NCBI GenBank assembly: GCA_016699535.1
Contig: CP064980.1
Coordinates: 1,116,001 to 1,180,000 of the forward strand
Origin: Myxococcales bacterium
GTDB taxonomy: Bacteria; Myxococcota_A; Polyangia; Polyangiales; GCA-016699535
Direction: 5' to 3'
Length of the DNA stretch: 64,000 bases
Shown: piece by piece, positions 7,374 through 17,059 of the stretch
How the letters are laid out: the number at the start of each line of letters is the position of its first letter
How positions within the stretch are numbered: position 1 is the first letter of the stretch
The notes under the pieces: model-generated
The model's database searches: none
What the model was told of the DNA's origin: nothing
The model's input: only the letters and a program-made list of their open reading frames with translations
Position numbers and translations under genes: made by a program

Positions 7374-8537
7374 TCAAAAAAGATCGGTAATAATTGAATC
7401 AAGGTGCAGCCAGCGCGTATCGGGGATGCGCCAATGGCTTGCGCTGATGCAGAGGTTTCCGCGCCCAAGCTGTTTTTCCGCAGCTGCTTCACGTCCCAAT
7501 AGTACCGATTGGCCGGTGCTGGATTCCAAGGGCTCTAGAGCCAGGCCTTCTTGCGTGCGCAAGCCCAGCATGATTCCTTCGCGGATCAGATCGTTGGCCT
7601 CGAGTTCTTCCCGCTCTTGCTCAAGCTTGGCTGAATGACAGAGCTTCATGTAAAGTGCGGGATCGGGATGGTTTCGATAGCGACGCTTGCGTTTGTTGTC
7701 TTGAAAAAGAGCGCCCACGGCCGCCGGGCCTAGACCAAGGTACTCTCCTCCTTGCCAGTAGTGGGCGTTGTGGATGGAGCGTTGTCCTGCTTTGGCGTAG
7801 TTGGAAACTTCGTAGTGCTCAAAGCCAGCATCTTTGAGCGTCTTTTGAGTACGTAGAAAAATTTCTGCGTAACTGTCTTCATGTGCCAAAACAAGTTTGC
7901 CTTTACGATGCATGCTACCAAAGGTTGTATTGGGTTCAATCGTGAGCGTATAGGCAGAAAGGTGTTCGAGACCTAGACTAAGTAAGGTCTGCAGATCCTT
8001 TTGGATACTTTGCTCTGTCTGTCCTGCCACCGCCAAAATTAAATCAGCGCTCACTCGGCGGGTTAGCTTTCGCGCTGCTTGGACAACCTTGAGGGCTTGC
8101 TCTGAATTATGCAAGCGTCCCAAAAAGCGAAGTTGTTCCGCATCGAGCGATTGTACGCCAATTGAGAAACGGTTTATGCCGGCCTGCAGATAGGCCTCAA
8201 AGGCCTCAGCGCTCAGTGAGTTGGGATTGCCTTCGAGAGTCACTTCGAGCTTTGAGCTAGTGACGTCTAGGTTGCACTTGATTTGGCTGAGTACCTGAGC
8301 AACATGTTCTGGCTGCCACAATGAGGGTGTTCCACCACCGATAAAAATAGAGATAAGCTCGTAGTCTTTTAGCGTTGCGCTTCGCCAACGCAGCTCGCTT
8401 ACAATGGCCTCCGAAAAAGCCTGCTGAGGTATGCCGTCTCGGAGGCTGGTGCGGGTGGCAAAGTCGCAATAAGGGCACTTTCGCTCGCACCATGGAAAGT
8501 GAATGTAGATTGAAAGTGGCGTTTTTTTCGGCGTCAT
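7374..8537 (-). CDS. hemW: HemW-like radical SAM haem chaperone
   Basis: A 387-residue radical SAM protein. The cluster motif is C17-x3-C21-x2-C24 in HFPWCERKCPYCDF, followed by IFIGGGTPSLW and GNPNSL. HNAHYWQGGEYLGLGPAAVG is typical of HemW rather than HemN, and the C-terminal EGIMLGLRTQEG is the winged-helix part. HemW binds haem and is thought to insert it into respiratory enzymes; many genomes mislabel it as coproporphyrinogen oxidase. It lies upstream of ccmAB on the same strand, so all three may form a haem-handling operon. It is divergent from dnaJ. Confidence 0.9.
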   Translation of the reverse strand: MTPKKTPLSIYIHFPWCERKCPYCDFATRTSLRDGIPQQAFSEAIVSELRWRSATLKDYELISIFIGGGTPSLWQPEHVAQVLSQIKCNLDVTSSKLEVTLEGNPNSLSAEAFEAYLQAGINRFSIGVQSLDAEQLRFLGRLHNSEQALKVVQAARKLTRRVSADLILAVAGQTEQSIQKDLQTLLSLGLEHLSAYTLTIEPNTTFGSMHRKGKLVLAHEDSYAEIFLRTQKTLKDAGFEHYEVSNYAKAGQRSIHNAHYWQGGEYLGLGPAAVGALFQDNKRKRRYRNHPDPALYMKLCHSAKLEQEREELEANDLIREGIMLGLRTQEGLALEPLESSTGQSVLLGREAAAEKQLGRGNLCISASHWRIPDTRWLHLDSIITDLF

Positions 8538-8642
8538 AGGGGAGAGAGTGCCAAAAAGATTGGTTTTTCTGGCATTTTTTGATGGAGCTGCGTTCTCGGG
8601 CTTGACCTTCGAGGATAAGAGCTTAGGTTGCCCCGACTCGCC

Positions 8643-9707
8643 ATGGTAAAAATCGATTATTATGAACTTTTAGGACTTTCTTCCAGTGCTAGTCCTGAGG
8701 AAATTAAAAAGGCCTATCGCAAAAAGGCGCTTGAGCTTCATCCCGACCGGAATCCGGATAATGAGGAGACTACCGAACAGTTCAAGGCATGCACCGAAGC
8801 GTTCCAAATACTAAGCGATACCAAAAAACGAGAGATCTACGATCGTTACGGGCACGAAGGTCTGCAAGGTTCAGGTTTTGGCGGTGCTGTGAACATGGAA
8901 GATCTTTCAGCGCATATGCAGGATATCTTCGGTGATTTTTTTGGCGAGATGTTTGGTGGCTTTTCTAGGCGCGGCGCTCGGCGAGGTGTGACGCGAGGCG
9001 CGGATCTGCAAACCGAAGTTAAACTTACGCTCAAAGAAGCTGCTTTCGGTGTGAAGAAAGATGTCGAATTGCAATTTAGAGCGCCCTGCGAGGCCTGTGA
9101 GGGGACTGGCGCTCCAAAGGACAAGCGTCAAAACTGCGCAACCTGTCAAGGAAGCGGGCAAGTGACTTACGCTCGAGGACCATTCATGATGGCGCAAAAT
9201 TGTCCGCAGTGCCGCGGACAGGGTTTCACGGCGACTGAAGTATGTGCGGAGTGTAGCGGTGGTGGTCAGCTTCGGATGGATCGAACGGTAAACGTCAGTA
9301 TCCCCGCTGGAATCGATGATGGCCAGACCTTGCGCGTTTCAGGACGTGGACAGCCTGGTATGGGTGGAGGCCCGGCAGGACATCTCTACGTCACAGTGAG
9401 TATCGAAGAGGATCCGCGTTTTATGCGTGATGGTGCCGATCTGATCCATGAGCTTCACATCAACTATCCCGACGCTGTTCTGGGTACAAAGGTTGAGGTA
9501 CCTACGCTCGAAGATGAACCCATGACGGTCAAAGTCCCGGCGGGTGTGCAGTCTGGACAAAGTCTCGTGCAACGGCACAAGGGGATTGCGCGTTTGGATG
9601 CGCACAGTCGTGGTGACTACATCGTGATTGTCAAAGTAGACGTTCCAACAAAGCTCTCGTCCAAAGCTAAAAAACTCATCAAAGAACTCAAAGAAGAGTT
9701 AAAGTAG
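8643..9707 (+). CDS. dnaJ: Chaperone DnaJ
   Basis: A 354-residue type I J-protein that delivers substrates to DnaK and stimulates its ATPase. The J domain (about 4-69) carries HPD at 33-35. A short Gly/Phe region follows, then four CxxCxGxG zinc modules (C149/C152, C165/C168, C187/C190, C201/C204), then the beta-sandwich substrate domains. The ATG at 8643 gives the family N-terminus MVKIDYYELLG; a TTG at 8628 in the same frame would add five residues. No dnaK or grpE is next to it. Confidence 0.93.
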   Translation: MVKIDYYELLGLSSSASPEEIKKAYRKKALELHPDRNPDNEETTEQFKACTEAFQILSDTKKREIYDRYGHEGLQGSGFGGAVNMEDLSAHMQDIFGDFFGEMFGGFSRRGARRGVTRGADLQTEVKLTLKEAAFGVKKDVELQFRAPCEACEGTGAPKDKRQNCATCQGSGQVTYARGPFMMAQNCPQCRGQGFTATEVCAECSGGGQLRMDRTVNVSIPAGIDDGQTLRVSGRGQPGMGGGPAGHLYVTVSIEEDPRFMRDGADLIHELHINYPDAVLGTKVEVPTLEDEPMTVKVPAGVQSGQSLVQRHKGIARLDAHSRGDYIVIVKVDVPTKLSSKAKKLIKELKEELK

Positions 9708-9753
9708 TCTACAGCCACGATACAAGAGCGCTTCGGCAAAGGACTTGGTAGCC

Positions 9754-10632
9754 TTAGTTGCAGCTCATGCAGTATAGACCACGGCCACCGGTGCATTGAA
9801 AACTTCCGCTGTAGACCAGCCAAGATGCTGTCGTGCCGACGTGTCCAATGACGACGGGTCCGCCATAAGAAACCCAGTCACCGCACATGTTTCCAGCGGA
9901 CTTTTCCCCTAGACTCGTAGAGCCGGTCCATGCTCCTCCACCTGTTTTCGCGAGGTTATTTTCGTCATATAAAACAGGTGTTAAGATTTCCCCGTCCCAA
10001 AGGTCATCATAGTCGTGGGCCAAGAGTTCGTTTTGAACATTGAATACCTTGCCCATTTGCGTTGCAGAAAAACGGTTTTTTGCATCGATTTGAGATGTTG
10101 AAATGATAGCTTTCCAAGTGCCAGCGCGACTCGCTGAAGCTGCGTGTTCTTGGCACCTGGCATCAGCCCCAGCCAGACCAACAAACGATGCGATCGCGTC
10201 ATTGGGATTGTTTACATCGTATGTCGTGCTGGTCACAAACATTGAACAATCACATGCCTGAAATTCATCAACGCACCGTTGCGCTGTGGTGCACCATTTA
10301 CACGAGTTGTTTGCAGCGGTTGTGCAATCGCTTTCGGTGCTCTTTGCAGCACAGTTTGAACATTGCCCTGTAGGAGTACAGGTGTTGGTGTAGTCACACC
10401 ATGAACAGCTTTCTTCGGCGTTGCATAAATCATTTGTAGAGAAATTTGCGCAGAAATTTGTAGTGTTGCTGTCCAACAAAGCATCTGTGCTGCCATCGTC
10501 AGAGCTCGATGCATCGGGATGAGTTACGCGACCGGATCCACAACCGATGCTTCCCAAGATGACCAGAAAAAGACTCAACGCAAGTAGCGCAGTGTTAATT
10601 TGAATGATTCGGTCTGTTTTGTGTGGACGCAT
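9754..10632 (-). CDS. Cys-rich lipoprotein with DUF1554-like C-terminal domain
   Basis: A 292-residue protein with a lipoprotein signal (VILGSIGCGSG, C about 31), an acidic linker, and two or three PSI-like Cys modules (CSWCDYTNTC, CKWCTTAQRC). The C-terminal half (about 150-292) resembles DUF1554: it begins with VTSTTYDVNNPNDAIASFVGLAGADARCQEHA and ends with TGGRGLYCMSCN. It would be anchored outside the cytoplasm; function unknown. The ATG at 10632 begins the signal peptide and lies 10 bp after the transglycosylase stop, so upstream in-frame starts were discarded. Confidence 0.75.
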   Translation of the reverse strand: MRPHKTDRIIQINTALLALSLFLVILGSIGCGSGRVTHPDASSSDDGSTDALLDSNTTNFCANFSTNDLCNAEESCSWCDYTNTCTPTGQCSNCAAKSTESDCTTAANNSCKWCTTAQRCVDEFQACDCSMFVTSTTYDVNNPNDAIASFVGLAGADARCQEHAASASRAGTWKAIISTSQIDAKNRFSATQMGKVFNVQNELLAHDYDDLWDGEILTPVLYDENNLAKTGGGAWTGSTSLGEKSAGNMCGDWVSYGGPVVIGHVGTTASWLVYSGSFQCTGGRGLYCMSCN

Positions 10633-10642
10633 ACTCTCGTCT

Positions 10643-13000
10643 TTAGGATGGTTTTGGGGCTGTGATTGAATTCTTATAGTTATAAGGTGCTGAGGGAAGT
10701 TGAATGTCGAACTTGGGGAATTCACCGTAGCGAAACCAGTGGTAGATGCCATAGCTCTGCAACACTCTACGACTATAGCGTCGGCTTTGACTGTAAGGGA
10801 TGCTTTCAATCCACTCGTCGCTTTGTTGATTGTCCGGTGCTGATTTGAGCCAGCGATCCACAGCGCCTTCGCCGGCATTGTAAGCGGCAGGTACAACACT
10901 CACCTGATCTTGATAGCGATCAAGAAGGCTTTTGATAAAGTGAATCCCAATAGGTAAATTGATTTCCGGCGTCTTCAGATCATTGGGTGTGTAAGGCAGT
11001 CCCAGGGCTTCGGCATGCGTTTTTGCAGTGGGTGAAATGAGCTGAATCAAACCGTAAGCGCGAGATACCGACACCACGCTGGGCTCAAAACTACTCTCTT
11101 CGCGCGCAATACTGCGCACTAGGTCCACTGGGACTTTTTGTTTCGCTGCCTCCATTTCCATAAGTGGACTAAAGGCAAGTGGATAGCTAAGACGCCAGAG
11201 CGGCCAGTTTTTCCCCGACGGCGGTTTTGTAAAGAGTGAATCAAGTTTTTTTCGGACCAGTTGCATTGCCGAAGCATAGGCATCTGCTGCTTCAAACAGC
11301 GCAACACAAAGCCACAATGACTCTTCGTCACTGCTCGTATCCATGTAACCTTGGTGCTGCAATTCTCTTTGCGCTAGAGATGATTCGCCTACCCGAAAGA
11401 GTTCCAGTACCCTTTGAAATTCAGGACTCTTCATTCTTGCCTGAAAGGTAAACTGGGCTTCCTTAGCAGGTTGTTTTTTGAAGGATTGATTGATGGACGC
11501 AGCGTAACTTGGCTTGAGATAACTCAGTCTGCGCAACGACCACTGGCAATGAAAACTCATGGGCCATTGTTCGCAAACATCAGCATAGTATGTGATAGCT
11601 TGTTTTTTGTTTTTCAAAAGCTCGTAGCTTCGTGCAAGCCAATAGGTGCTACGGCCTTGCATTCCTTCTGTGTGATGCTCGCTATTTTGAGCATGTAACT
11701 TGTTAAAATAGTGCAGAGCTTCTCTATAATGCTTTTGCTCGAAAGCCTGCCAGGCAAGCATGAACATGGCTTCATCACGCATGTCACCTTGTGGGTAGCG
11801 ATGCGAAAGACTCTTTAGAAGCTGCTGTGCGCGATTTTCTTGCTTATCCGAGCGGTAGAGCAGGGCGCTTCGAAATCGCGCATCGTCAGCAAGGTTGCTT
11901 TGGGGAAACTCCCGTTCAAGTTTCGCGTATAGGATACGCGCTTTGCGGTTATCGTCCAGGTTAGAGTAAGCCTGTGCCGCATTAAACAAGGCGCGATCTC
12001 GATACCCATAGTTTTTGCATCGATCAGCGATTCGCAGCATGAGCGGAGCTGCTGTCGTGCGCGCTTTACGTGCCAGCTGACTTTTTGCGAGCTGGTAGCT
12101 TGCTTTGCATTGCAATGCTCCGCTGCTTTGTTTGATCAATTCTTCGAATAAAACTTCGGCTTGTTCATAGGCATGATTGAGATAAAGAGCATTGGCTTTT
12201 TCAAAAGCGGTATCCACAGGCCAAGGTTCGTATTTTTCTTTTCGATCCGTGCTGAGGGTGCCGGCTAAATTCTTTGCTTTTTGCTCAGCTTGCTGTCCTT
12301 CAAGGCTAAGAGGGGCGCGGCTTGCGATACGTTGGTAGAAAATAAGTGCTTGTTCGCGCTCTTCTTCCTTTTCACTTGTGCTAAGCGCATCCGCGAGCGG
12401 AAGGAGAAACGATGCGCCGCCGATGTGATTGCCGATTCGCGTCAGAAGGTCTTTTGCAGCAATCAAGGCTTGATCTTGTTGGCCTGATGCTAAAAGGGCT
12501 CGTACATGCATGCTTCGGAGCTGATAACTTACGGGCAAACTTTGTTTTGCTGTTTCCAGTAGCGATTCAGCGCGTTGAGGATTGTCTTTGAGTATGAGCT
12601 CAGCCAGGTCTAACGCAGCCCATGCTTTAAGAGGATGCTCTCCATTAACAAGCGTCTCTAAAGCTTCCTTCGCTGATGTGTGGTTCTTAACTTGGGTAGC
12701 TGCTTTGGCGCGAAGCCACAAGATGCGGCCTTGACTAAGGCTGTCGTATTTTTCAAGCGACAGGTTATCAAGGTAAGCAAGGGCGGCTTGAGGATTTCCA
12801 GCTTGTAGAATTGCCTTGGCCTGGAAGGCTGGATCAGTTGGCGTGAGCTTTATGGTGCTTGGATCAAAAAAGTTCGAAGATGAAGCTTTGGCTTCTTGTG
12901 CATGCGCAGCGTGGTGTTGTCGCGTAGGCTGACTGCAGGTGAACAGAATAATAAACGACAGTGATGGCAGTATAGAGGAGCTACGGGACAAAGGCTTCAT
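10643..13000 (-). CDS. slt: Soluble lytic murein transglycosylase (GH23) with TPR-like N-terminal region
   Basis: A 785-residue lipoprotein-type Slt. After a signal ending near FTCS, about 550 residues of helical TPR-like repeats follow, with the family-typical alternation of A, L and Y. The GH23 domain covers the last 160 residues: catalytic Glu near 635 in SIAREESSFEP, then SRAYGLIQLISPTA, and PAAYNAGEGAVDRWL. It cleaves the peptidoglycan glycan strand with formation of 1,6-anhydro-muramic ends. The ATG at 13000 is used because it begins the signal peptide; a TTG at 13048 is also in frame. It is followed at 10 bp by the DUF1554-like lipoprotein gene. Confidence 0.88.
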   Translation of the reverse strand: MKPLSRSSSILPSLSFIILFTCSQPTRQHHAAHAQEAKASSSNFFDPSTIKLTPTDPAFQAKAILQAGNPQAALAYLDNLSLEKYDSLSQGRILWLRAKAATQVKNHTSAKEALETLVNGEHPLKAWAALDLAELILKDNPQRAESLLETAKQSLPVSYQLRSMHVRALLASGQQDQALIAAKDLLTRIGNHIGGASFLLPLADALSTSEKEEEREQALIFYQRIASRAPLSLEGQQAEQKAKNLAGTLSTDRKEKYEPWPVDTAFEKANALYLNHAYEQAEVLFEELIKQSSGALQCKASYQLAKSQLARKARTTAAPLMLRIADRCKNYGYRDRALFNAAQAYSNLDDNRKARILYAKLEREFPQSNLADDARFRSALLYRSDKQENRAQQLLKSLSHRYPQGDMRDEAMFMLAWQAFEQKHYREALHYFNKLHAQNSEHHTEGMQGRSTYWLARSYELLKNKKQAITYYADVCEQWPMSFHCQWSLRRLSYLKPSYAASINQSFKKQPAKEAQFTFQARMKSPEFQRVLELFRVGESSLAQRELQHQGYMDTSSDEESLWLCVALFEAADAYASAMQLVRKKLDSLFTKPPSGKNWPLWRLSYPLAFSPLMEMEAAKQKVPVDLVRSIAREESSFEPSVVSVSRAYGLIQLISPTAKTHAEALGLPYTPNDLKTPEINLPIGIHFIKSLLDRYQDQVSVVPAAYNAGEGAVDRWLKSAPDNQQSDEWIESIPYSQSRRYSRRVLQSYGIYHWFRYGEFPKFDIQLPSAPYNYKNSITAPKPS

Positions 13001-13061
13001 GCTGCTCGCACCATAAAAGGCCTTTGCTGGCGCAGCAAGTTTCCTCAAAGGAGGCGTTGGA

Positions 13062-13886
13062 CTACTTCTCGAAGCCGAGCTCTTTTCGGTAGATTTTATC
13101 GATTTTGGATTCGCTACGAGAAAACTGTGACCTTAGGTAGAGGAGCAAACCCCAAAGTATTGCAGTCAGTCGTTTTGCCAAATTGGGCTGGGTGTCAGGG
13201 ACAAAGCCGATGGCTTTGCCCTGCGCAAGGATCCGTTGTTCAACGTGGTGAATAAAGTCAGGTAGCTGATCGACTACAGGATGCCCTCCGAGTTTGCGTT
13301 TGATACGCTTGGCCAGCCAGCGCACGGCGATGAGCTGCATCTGGACAAGCCCATAGTAGGGGGTTTCTAACCAAGGGCGTCTCTTGAGCATGAATTTGCT
13401 TTCTTTTTCACCCCAAGCCACGTGCTCAGCTTCTTCGCGGCAAATAACCAATAATTTCTTTTTTATCTCGAGCACTCTGGGATCGGCATCTGGAAGGGTC
13501 TGCAAAAGAACATCTTTAAAAATATCAAGCACCATCCCTTCACCAATAGCGTGTTCCATGAGCACCTTGAGCGGGTAGTAGTTGTTGTGACTGGAAAGCA
13601 GGCGAATGATCCAGTGTGCTTTTTGCGGTTGAAGCTCAAGTGCGCGAAAGATGTCTGCGAACATCTGCAAATGGCCCAATTCTTGCCTGGCTTGCCGTGT
13701 ATAAAAACGCGCGGCTTCGAGACTGTAAGCTCCGAAAAGAGACTTGCCGCAATAGACGCCTGTGGCTTCTCCATAAAGAGCTTGTGATAGAACGAAGCAA
13801 AGGATTTGCCGGTCTTTTGGGGTTTCCAAATCAAACACGGCGCCTTTAAAATCATAACCTTCTGGTAGTTCGGTCATTGCATGCAA
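13062..13886 (-). CDS. Ferritin-like di-iron protein
   Basis: A 274-residue protein with the four-helix di-iron pattern E40, E69-x2-H72 (QELGH), E116 (GEG) and E152-x2-H155 (EEAEH). The spacing fits the ferritin-like oxidase/hydroxylase superfamily, not ferritin itself. A hydrophobic segment near 240-252 (LTAILWGLLLYL) could be a membrane contact. The substrate is unknown; the family includes tRNA hydroxylases and fatty-acid desaturases. The start could be the first ATG (13886) or the fourth codon (13877). It sits 8 bp downstream of the coiled-coil gene on the same strand. Confidence 0.75.
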   Translation of the reverse strand: MHAMTELPEGYDFKGAVFDLETPKDRQILCFVLSQALYGEATGVYCGKSLFGAYSLEAARFYTRQARQELGHLQMFADIFRALELQPQKAHWIIRLLSSHNNYYPLKVLMEHAIGEGMVLDIFKDVLLQTLPDADPRVLEIKKKLLVICREEAEHVAWGEKESKFMLKRRPWLETPYYGLVQMQLIAVRWLAKRIKRKLGGHPVVDQLPDFIHHVEQRILAQGKAIGFVPDTQPNLAKRLTAILWGLLLYLRSQFSRSESKIDKIYRKELGFEK

Positions 13887-13894
13887 GCTTAACG

Positions 13895-14395
13895 CTACTT
13901 GCCTTTGTTGTCATTTCTGCTTTGAAAGGCGCGGTGGCTGTCGTTGTGTTCTTCTTGGCCTAGCTCCTGTCGATGGGAAAGGTCTCGTTTGCGCTCTTTT
14001 TGCCACTTTTCAAAATGTTTATCGCTTGCTTCTCTGTCCCTTCGAGCGGCTTGCCAAACAAGCTGCGCTTCAGTTTCCTCTTTTTTGGCCCATTTTAGTC
14101 GTTCAGCAAGTTTGGCTATCTGCTCGCTTAGGGTTTGTGATCGACGTAGAAGCTTTTGTATGAACAAAGCGGATTCTTGAAGGTCCTGTGCACTACTGTG
14201 CTGAACCATCTGCTCCTCGAGTGCATGTCGCTTGGATTCCACCTTTTCAGACTCTTCACGAGTATCTTGATAGATGCTCTGGCATTGTCTCGTGTGCTCC
14301 TGTGCAGATTCCCAGAGGCGATAAGTTTCTTTTTCTTGGGCTTGACGCAACAAACGTAGTTTTTCAAGCGAGTATTTAGGCGTGGCCTTGGTCAT
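13895..14395 (-). CDS. Coiled-coil protein, FliJ/YscO-like architecture
   Basis: A 166-residue, highly charged protein predicted to be almost entirely helical, with long heptad-like stretches from about 8 to 140 and no signal peptide or membrane segment. Length and composition resemble FliJ/YscO export-stalk proteins, but no flagellar or type III secretion gene is nearby, so that is only a structural comparison. It is divergent from the LolC-like permease (12 bp between starts) and followed by the di-iron protein gene. Confidence 0.5.
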   Translation of the reverse strand: MTKATPKYSLEKLRLLRQAQEKETYRLWESAQEHTRQCQSIYQDTREESEKVESKRHALEEQMVQHSSAQDLQESALFIQKLLRRSQTLSEQIAKLAERLKWAKKEETEAQLVWQAARRDREASDKHFEKWQKERKRDLSHRQELGQEEHNDSHRAFQSRNDNKGK

Positions 14396-14406
14396 CGATA
14401 GGCTCT

Positions 14407-15960
14407 ATGGTAGCAGTCTCCTTTGCTATGCACTACGCCATTGATATTGGCCTGCGTTATCTGCGGTCTGAAAAGCGTTCCACCGTTTCAGTGATTACTT
14501 TCGTCGCTGTCGCTGGTGTGGCTTTGGGTGTGGCTGCACTTTTAACGGTGATGTCGATTACCTCTGGCTTTCAGGAGCAATTTCGTAACAAAGTACTCGG
14601 CGTTAATGCACATGTCCTCGTTCTTAAGTACGGCCTTGATTTTGAGGAGTACCGTGAGGTGATAGCGGATGCTGAAGCCATCCCTGGCGTGCTTGGGGCT
14701 GCCCCATTTCGCATTGACGACATGATGCTTGCTAAGGGTGATCGTGTTTCCGGTGTGTTGGTAAAGGGCGTTGATCCCAGCCGTCTTAAAAAGGTTCTGG
14801 ATCTGCCCGATCAGATTGTCGAAGGCAGTCTTAAAGGATTGCGTGCAGCGGGCGCAAAACCCCCGGCAATGGCCACGGTGGAGTTTGAGCAGTTAGACGA
14901 CGATGAAGGGTTCCAAAGTATTTTAGATCAGGTGCGGCGTGAAAAAGAGGGGCTTAGAGCAGCTAGTTCAAAGAGCAAAAAGGATAACGTTAAGCAAGAT
15001 AGAGTTCCTACAGTCTCGGTTCCAAGTCTTGATGCTGCGGAAGCGGCTTTGGACAAGACATCGGCCTTAGGTCCCGGTTTAAGTGACGATGAAGAAAACG
15101 CTTTGTTTGATGAGACCGATGCGATTGAAACGCAGGAACAAGGTTCAGCAAAGCTTGGCGGCGTCATAGTGGGTCAGACTCTCGCTGAGAATCTGGGTAT
15201 CGAAGTTGGCGATCAAGTTAGTGTCTACTCTCCGGTGACCGGTCTTGATGTAAGCATGTGGGCGCCTAGCCAAAGTACACCGAAGTCTCAGAATTTTATT
15301 GTGACGGGTATTTTTAAAGCTGGCTTTCAAGAGTATGACAGCCGGCTTGTGTATGTGGACCTGTACGCGTCGCAGGCCTTTTTTGATCAAGGCGATACCG
15401 TCACGGGTGTCGAGCTCCGCTTATCCAATATTGAAAACGCTCCCAACGTAGCGCGTAAACTTGAGCGTAAACTTGGTGAAGGTCCGTACCACACGATGGA
15501 TTGGCGTGAGTTGAATCACAATCTCTTCACGGCGCTTGAGATTCAAAAAGTAGCGCTTAGCTTAGTTATTGCGACCATTATTCTGGTGGCCGCGTTCAAT
15601 GTCATTGCAACCTTGATCATGATCGTGCTTGAGAAGAAAAAAGAGATAGCGATTCTCAAAGCCATGGGTGCCAAGAAGCGAAACATCATGGCGATGTTTG
15701 GGTTTCAAGGAGCCGTGATCGGAGGCGTCGGCACCTTTTTGGGGCTGATACTTGGTGGCGGTGTGTGCGCTTACTTGAGTCGCTACAAGTTCGCTTTGGA
15801 TCCAAAAGTCTATTTGGTCGATCATTTACCCGTACGCATTAGCTTGGCGGAATTCGTGCTTACTACCGTTGTGGCGCTAAGCATTTGCAGTCTCGCTACC
15901 TTGCTCCCCAGCTTTTGGGCATCACGTCTTGCGCCTGCTGAAGGCGTGCGTTACGAATAA
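14407..15960 (+). CDS. LolC/LolE-type lipoprotein-release ABC permease with a periplasmic insert
   Basis: A 517-residue permease. The N-terminus (MHYAIDIGLRYLRSEKRSTVSV) and first membrane helix (30-52) match LolC/E; the FtsX core helices lie in the last 140 residues with the conserved EKKKEIAILKAMGAKKRNI. Lol permeases extract outer-membrane lipoproteins from the inner membrane. Compared with usual members of about 410 residues it carries an extra charged, low-complexity stretch at about 145-248, in the periplasmic domain. No LolD ATPase gene is adjacent. The start may also be the ATG at 14428. Confidence 0.85.
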   Translation: MVAVSFAMHYAIDIGLRYLRSEKRSTVSVITFVAVAGVALGVAALLTVMSITSGFQEQFRNKVLGVNAHVLVLKYGLDFEEYREVIADAEAIPGVLGAAPFRIDDMMLAKGDRVSGVLVKGVDPSRLKKVLDLPDQIVEGSLKGLRAAGAKPPAMATVEFEQLDDDEGFQSILDQVRREKEGLRAASSKSKKDNVKQDRVPTVSVPSLDAAEAALDKTSALGPGLSDDEENALFDETDAIETQEQGSAKLGGVIVGQTLAENLGIEVGDQVSVYSPVTGLDVSMWAPSQSTPKSQNFIVTGIFKAGFQEYDSRLVYVDLYASQAFFDQGDTVTGVELRLSNIENAPNVARKLERKLGEGPYHTMDWRELNHNLFTALEIQKVALSLVIATIILVAAFNVIATLIMIVLEKKKEIAILKAMGAKKRNIMAMFGFQGAVIGGVGTFLGLILGGGVCAYLSRYKFALDPKVYLVDHLPVRISLAEFVLTTVVALSICSLATLLPSFWASRLAPAEGVRYE

Positions 15961-16005
15961 GCGTTGTTTTATCGCTTTAAATCTATTTTTTGCTTCGCTA
16001 AGGGC

Positions 16006-16034
16006 TTGACACTTTTGTCTAGCTGAAATACCAG
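16006..16034 (+). promoter_or_regulatory. Candidate sigma-70 promoter for tRNA-Gly
   Basis: TTGACA at 16006-16011, a 17-bp spacer and TACCAG at 16029-16034. The -35 is perfect and the -10 is weak. The inferred transcription start is about 30 bp upstream of the tRNA. Confidence 0.4.
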
Positions 16035-16069
16035 ATCGGCCTTGTCTGGAGATTGCTCCAGCTCTGTAT

Positions 16070-16144
<75 letters not shown>

Positions 16145-16186
16145 GTAAAGCGTTAGAGTTCTTAGGAAAGCAAAGAACCCCTTTTT

Positions 16187-17044
16187 ATGGCTGGTAAAGA
16201 ACTCGAAGACTTGAAAGTTGTAAGTCTGGAATCGCGCCGGCAAGGCGATATGGCCACCTTGCTCAGGAAGCGCGGGGCAGAGGTCCTTGAAGCTCCCTCC
16301 ATGAGAGAGCTTCCTCTCGCGGACCAGAGCGAGGCTCACGCCTTTGCAACCAAGCTTCTAAACGATGAGGTGGACGTTCTAGTCTTACTCACCGGTGTGG
16401 GTTTGCGTATGCTTGTGGATGCGATGAGCTCTGTCGTGGATCGCGGCGCGATTCTGAGGAAAATAGAGCAGTGCACCTTGCTTTGTCGTGGTCCTAAACC
16501 GGTAGCGGTTCTAAAAGAATATGGCATCAAGCCCGCGCTTGTTGCACGTGAACCCAATACCTGGCGTGAACTTTTGGAAGACATCGAACGATCCGACATT
16601 TCCTTACAAGATAGACGTGTTGTGCTTCAAGAGTATGGGCGCTCAAATGTTGAGCTTGTCGCGGGTCTCAAGGCCATGGGCGCTCTGCTTGAGGTCATTC
16701 AAGTCTATGCTTGGCAACTTCCAGAAGACACCAAGCCGCTTGAGCAAGCTATTGTAACCATCGCCAAGCGAGAGGCCGATGCGGTGCTTTTTACGAGTGC
16801 ACGGCAAGTGGATCACTTATTTCAGGTTGCTGAGAAGCTTGGCGAAGCCGAGGCCATGAAAAAAGCGCTTTGCGATGATCTCCTCGTGCTTTCGGTGGGT
16901 CCTATCTGCTCGGAGGCCCTAAAAGAACGTGGTTTGCCGGTTGATTTGGAACCTGAGCACCCGAAGATGGGGCACTTGGTCAAATCCTTCGCTGAGCGTG
17001 GAAAAGCTACGTTGGAGCGAAAAAGGGGGCGAACTAAGGTTTAA
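16187..17044 (+). CDS. hemD: Uroporphyrinogen-III synthase
   Basis: A 285-residue HemD-family protein that closes hydroxymethylbilane into uroporphyrinogen III in tetrapyrrole synthesis. The two-lobed pattern is visible: the first lobe with VDVLVLLTGVGLRMLVD (63-79), the hinge with RRVVLQEYGRSNVELVAGLKA, and the second lobe with ADAVLFTSARQVDHLF and LVLSVGPICSEALKERGL. Sequence conservation in HemD is low, so the call rests on this overall pattern and length. The gene starts 43 bp after the tRNA and is followed after 15 bp by the amidase. Confidence 0.8.
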   Translation: MAGKELEDLKVVSLESRRQGDMATLLRKRGAEVLEAPSMRELPLADQSEAHAFATKLLNDEVDVLVLLTGVGLRMLVDAMSSVVDRGAILRKIEQCTLLCRGPKPVAVLKEYGIKPALVAREPNTWRELLEDIERSDISLQDRRVVLQEYGRSNVELVAGLKAMGALLEVIQVYAWQLPEDTKPLEQAIVTIAKREADAVLFTSARQVDHLFQVAEKLGEAEAMKKALCDDLLVLSVGPICSEALKERGLPVDLEPEHPKMGHLVKSFAERGKATLERKRGRTKV

Positions 17045-17059
17045 TGCTATTCTACTACA

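Noticed and set aside
16158..16186. Terminator after tRNA-Gly (GTTCTT/AAGAAC then T5)
   Set aside because: Only a 6-bp weak stem, and the T-run touches the hemD start codon; not convincing enough to annotate.
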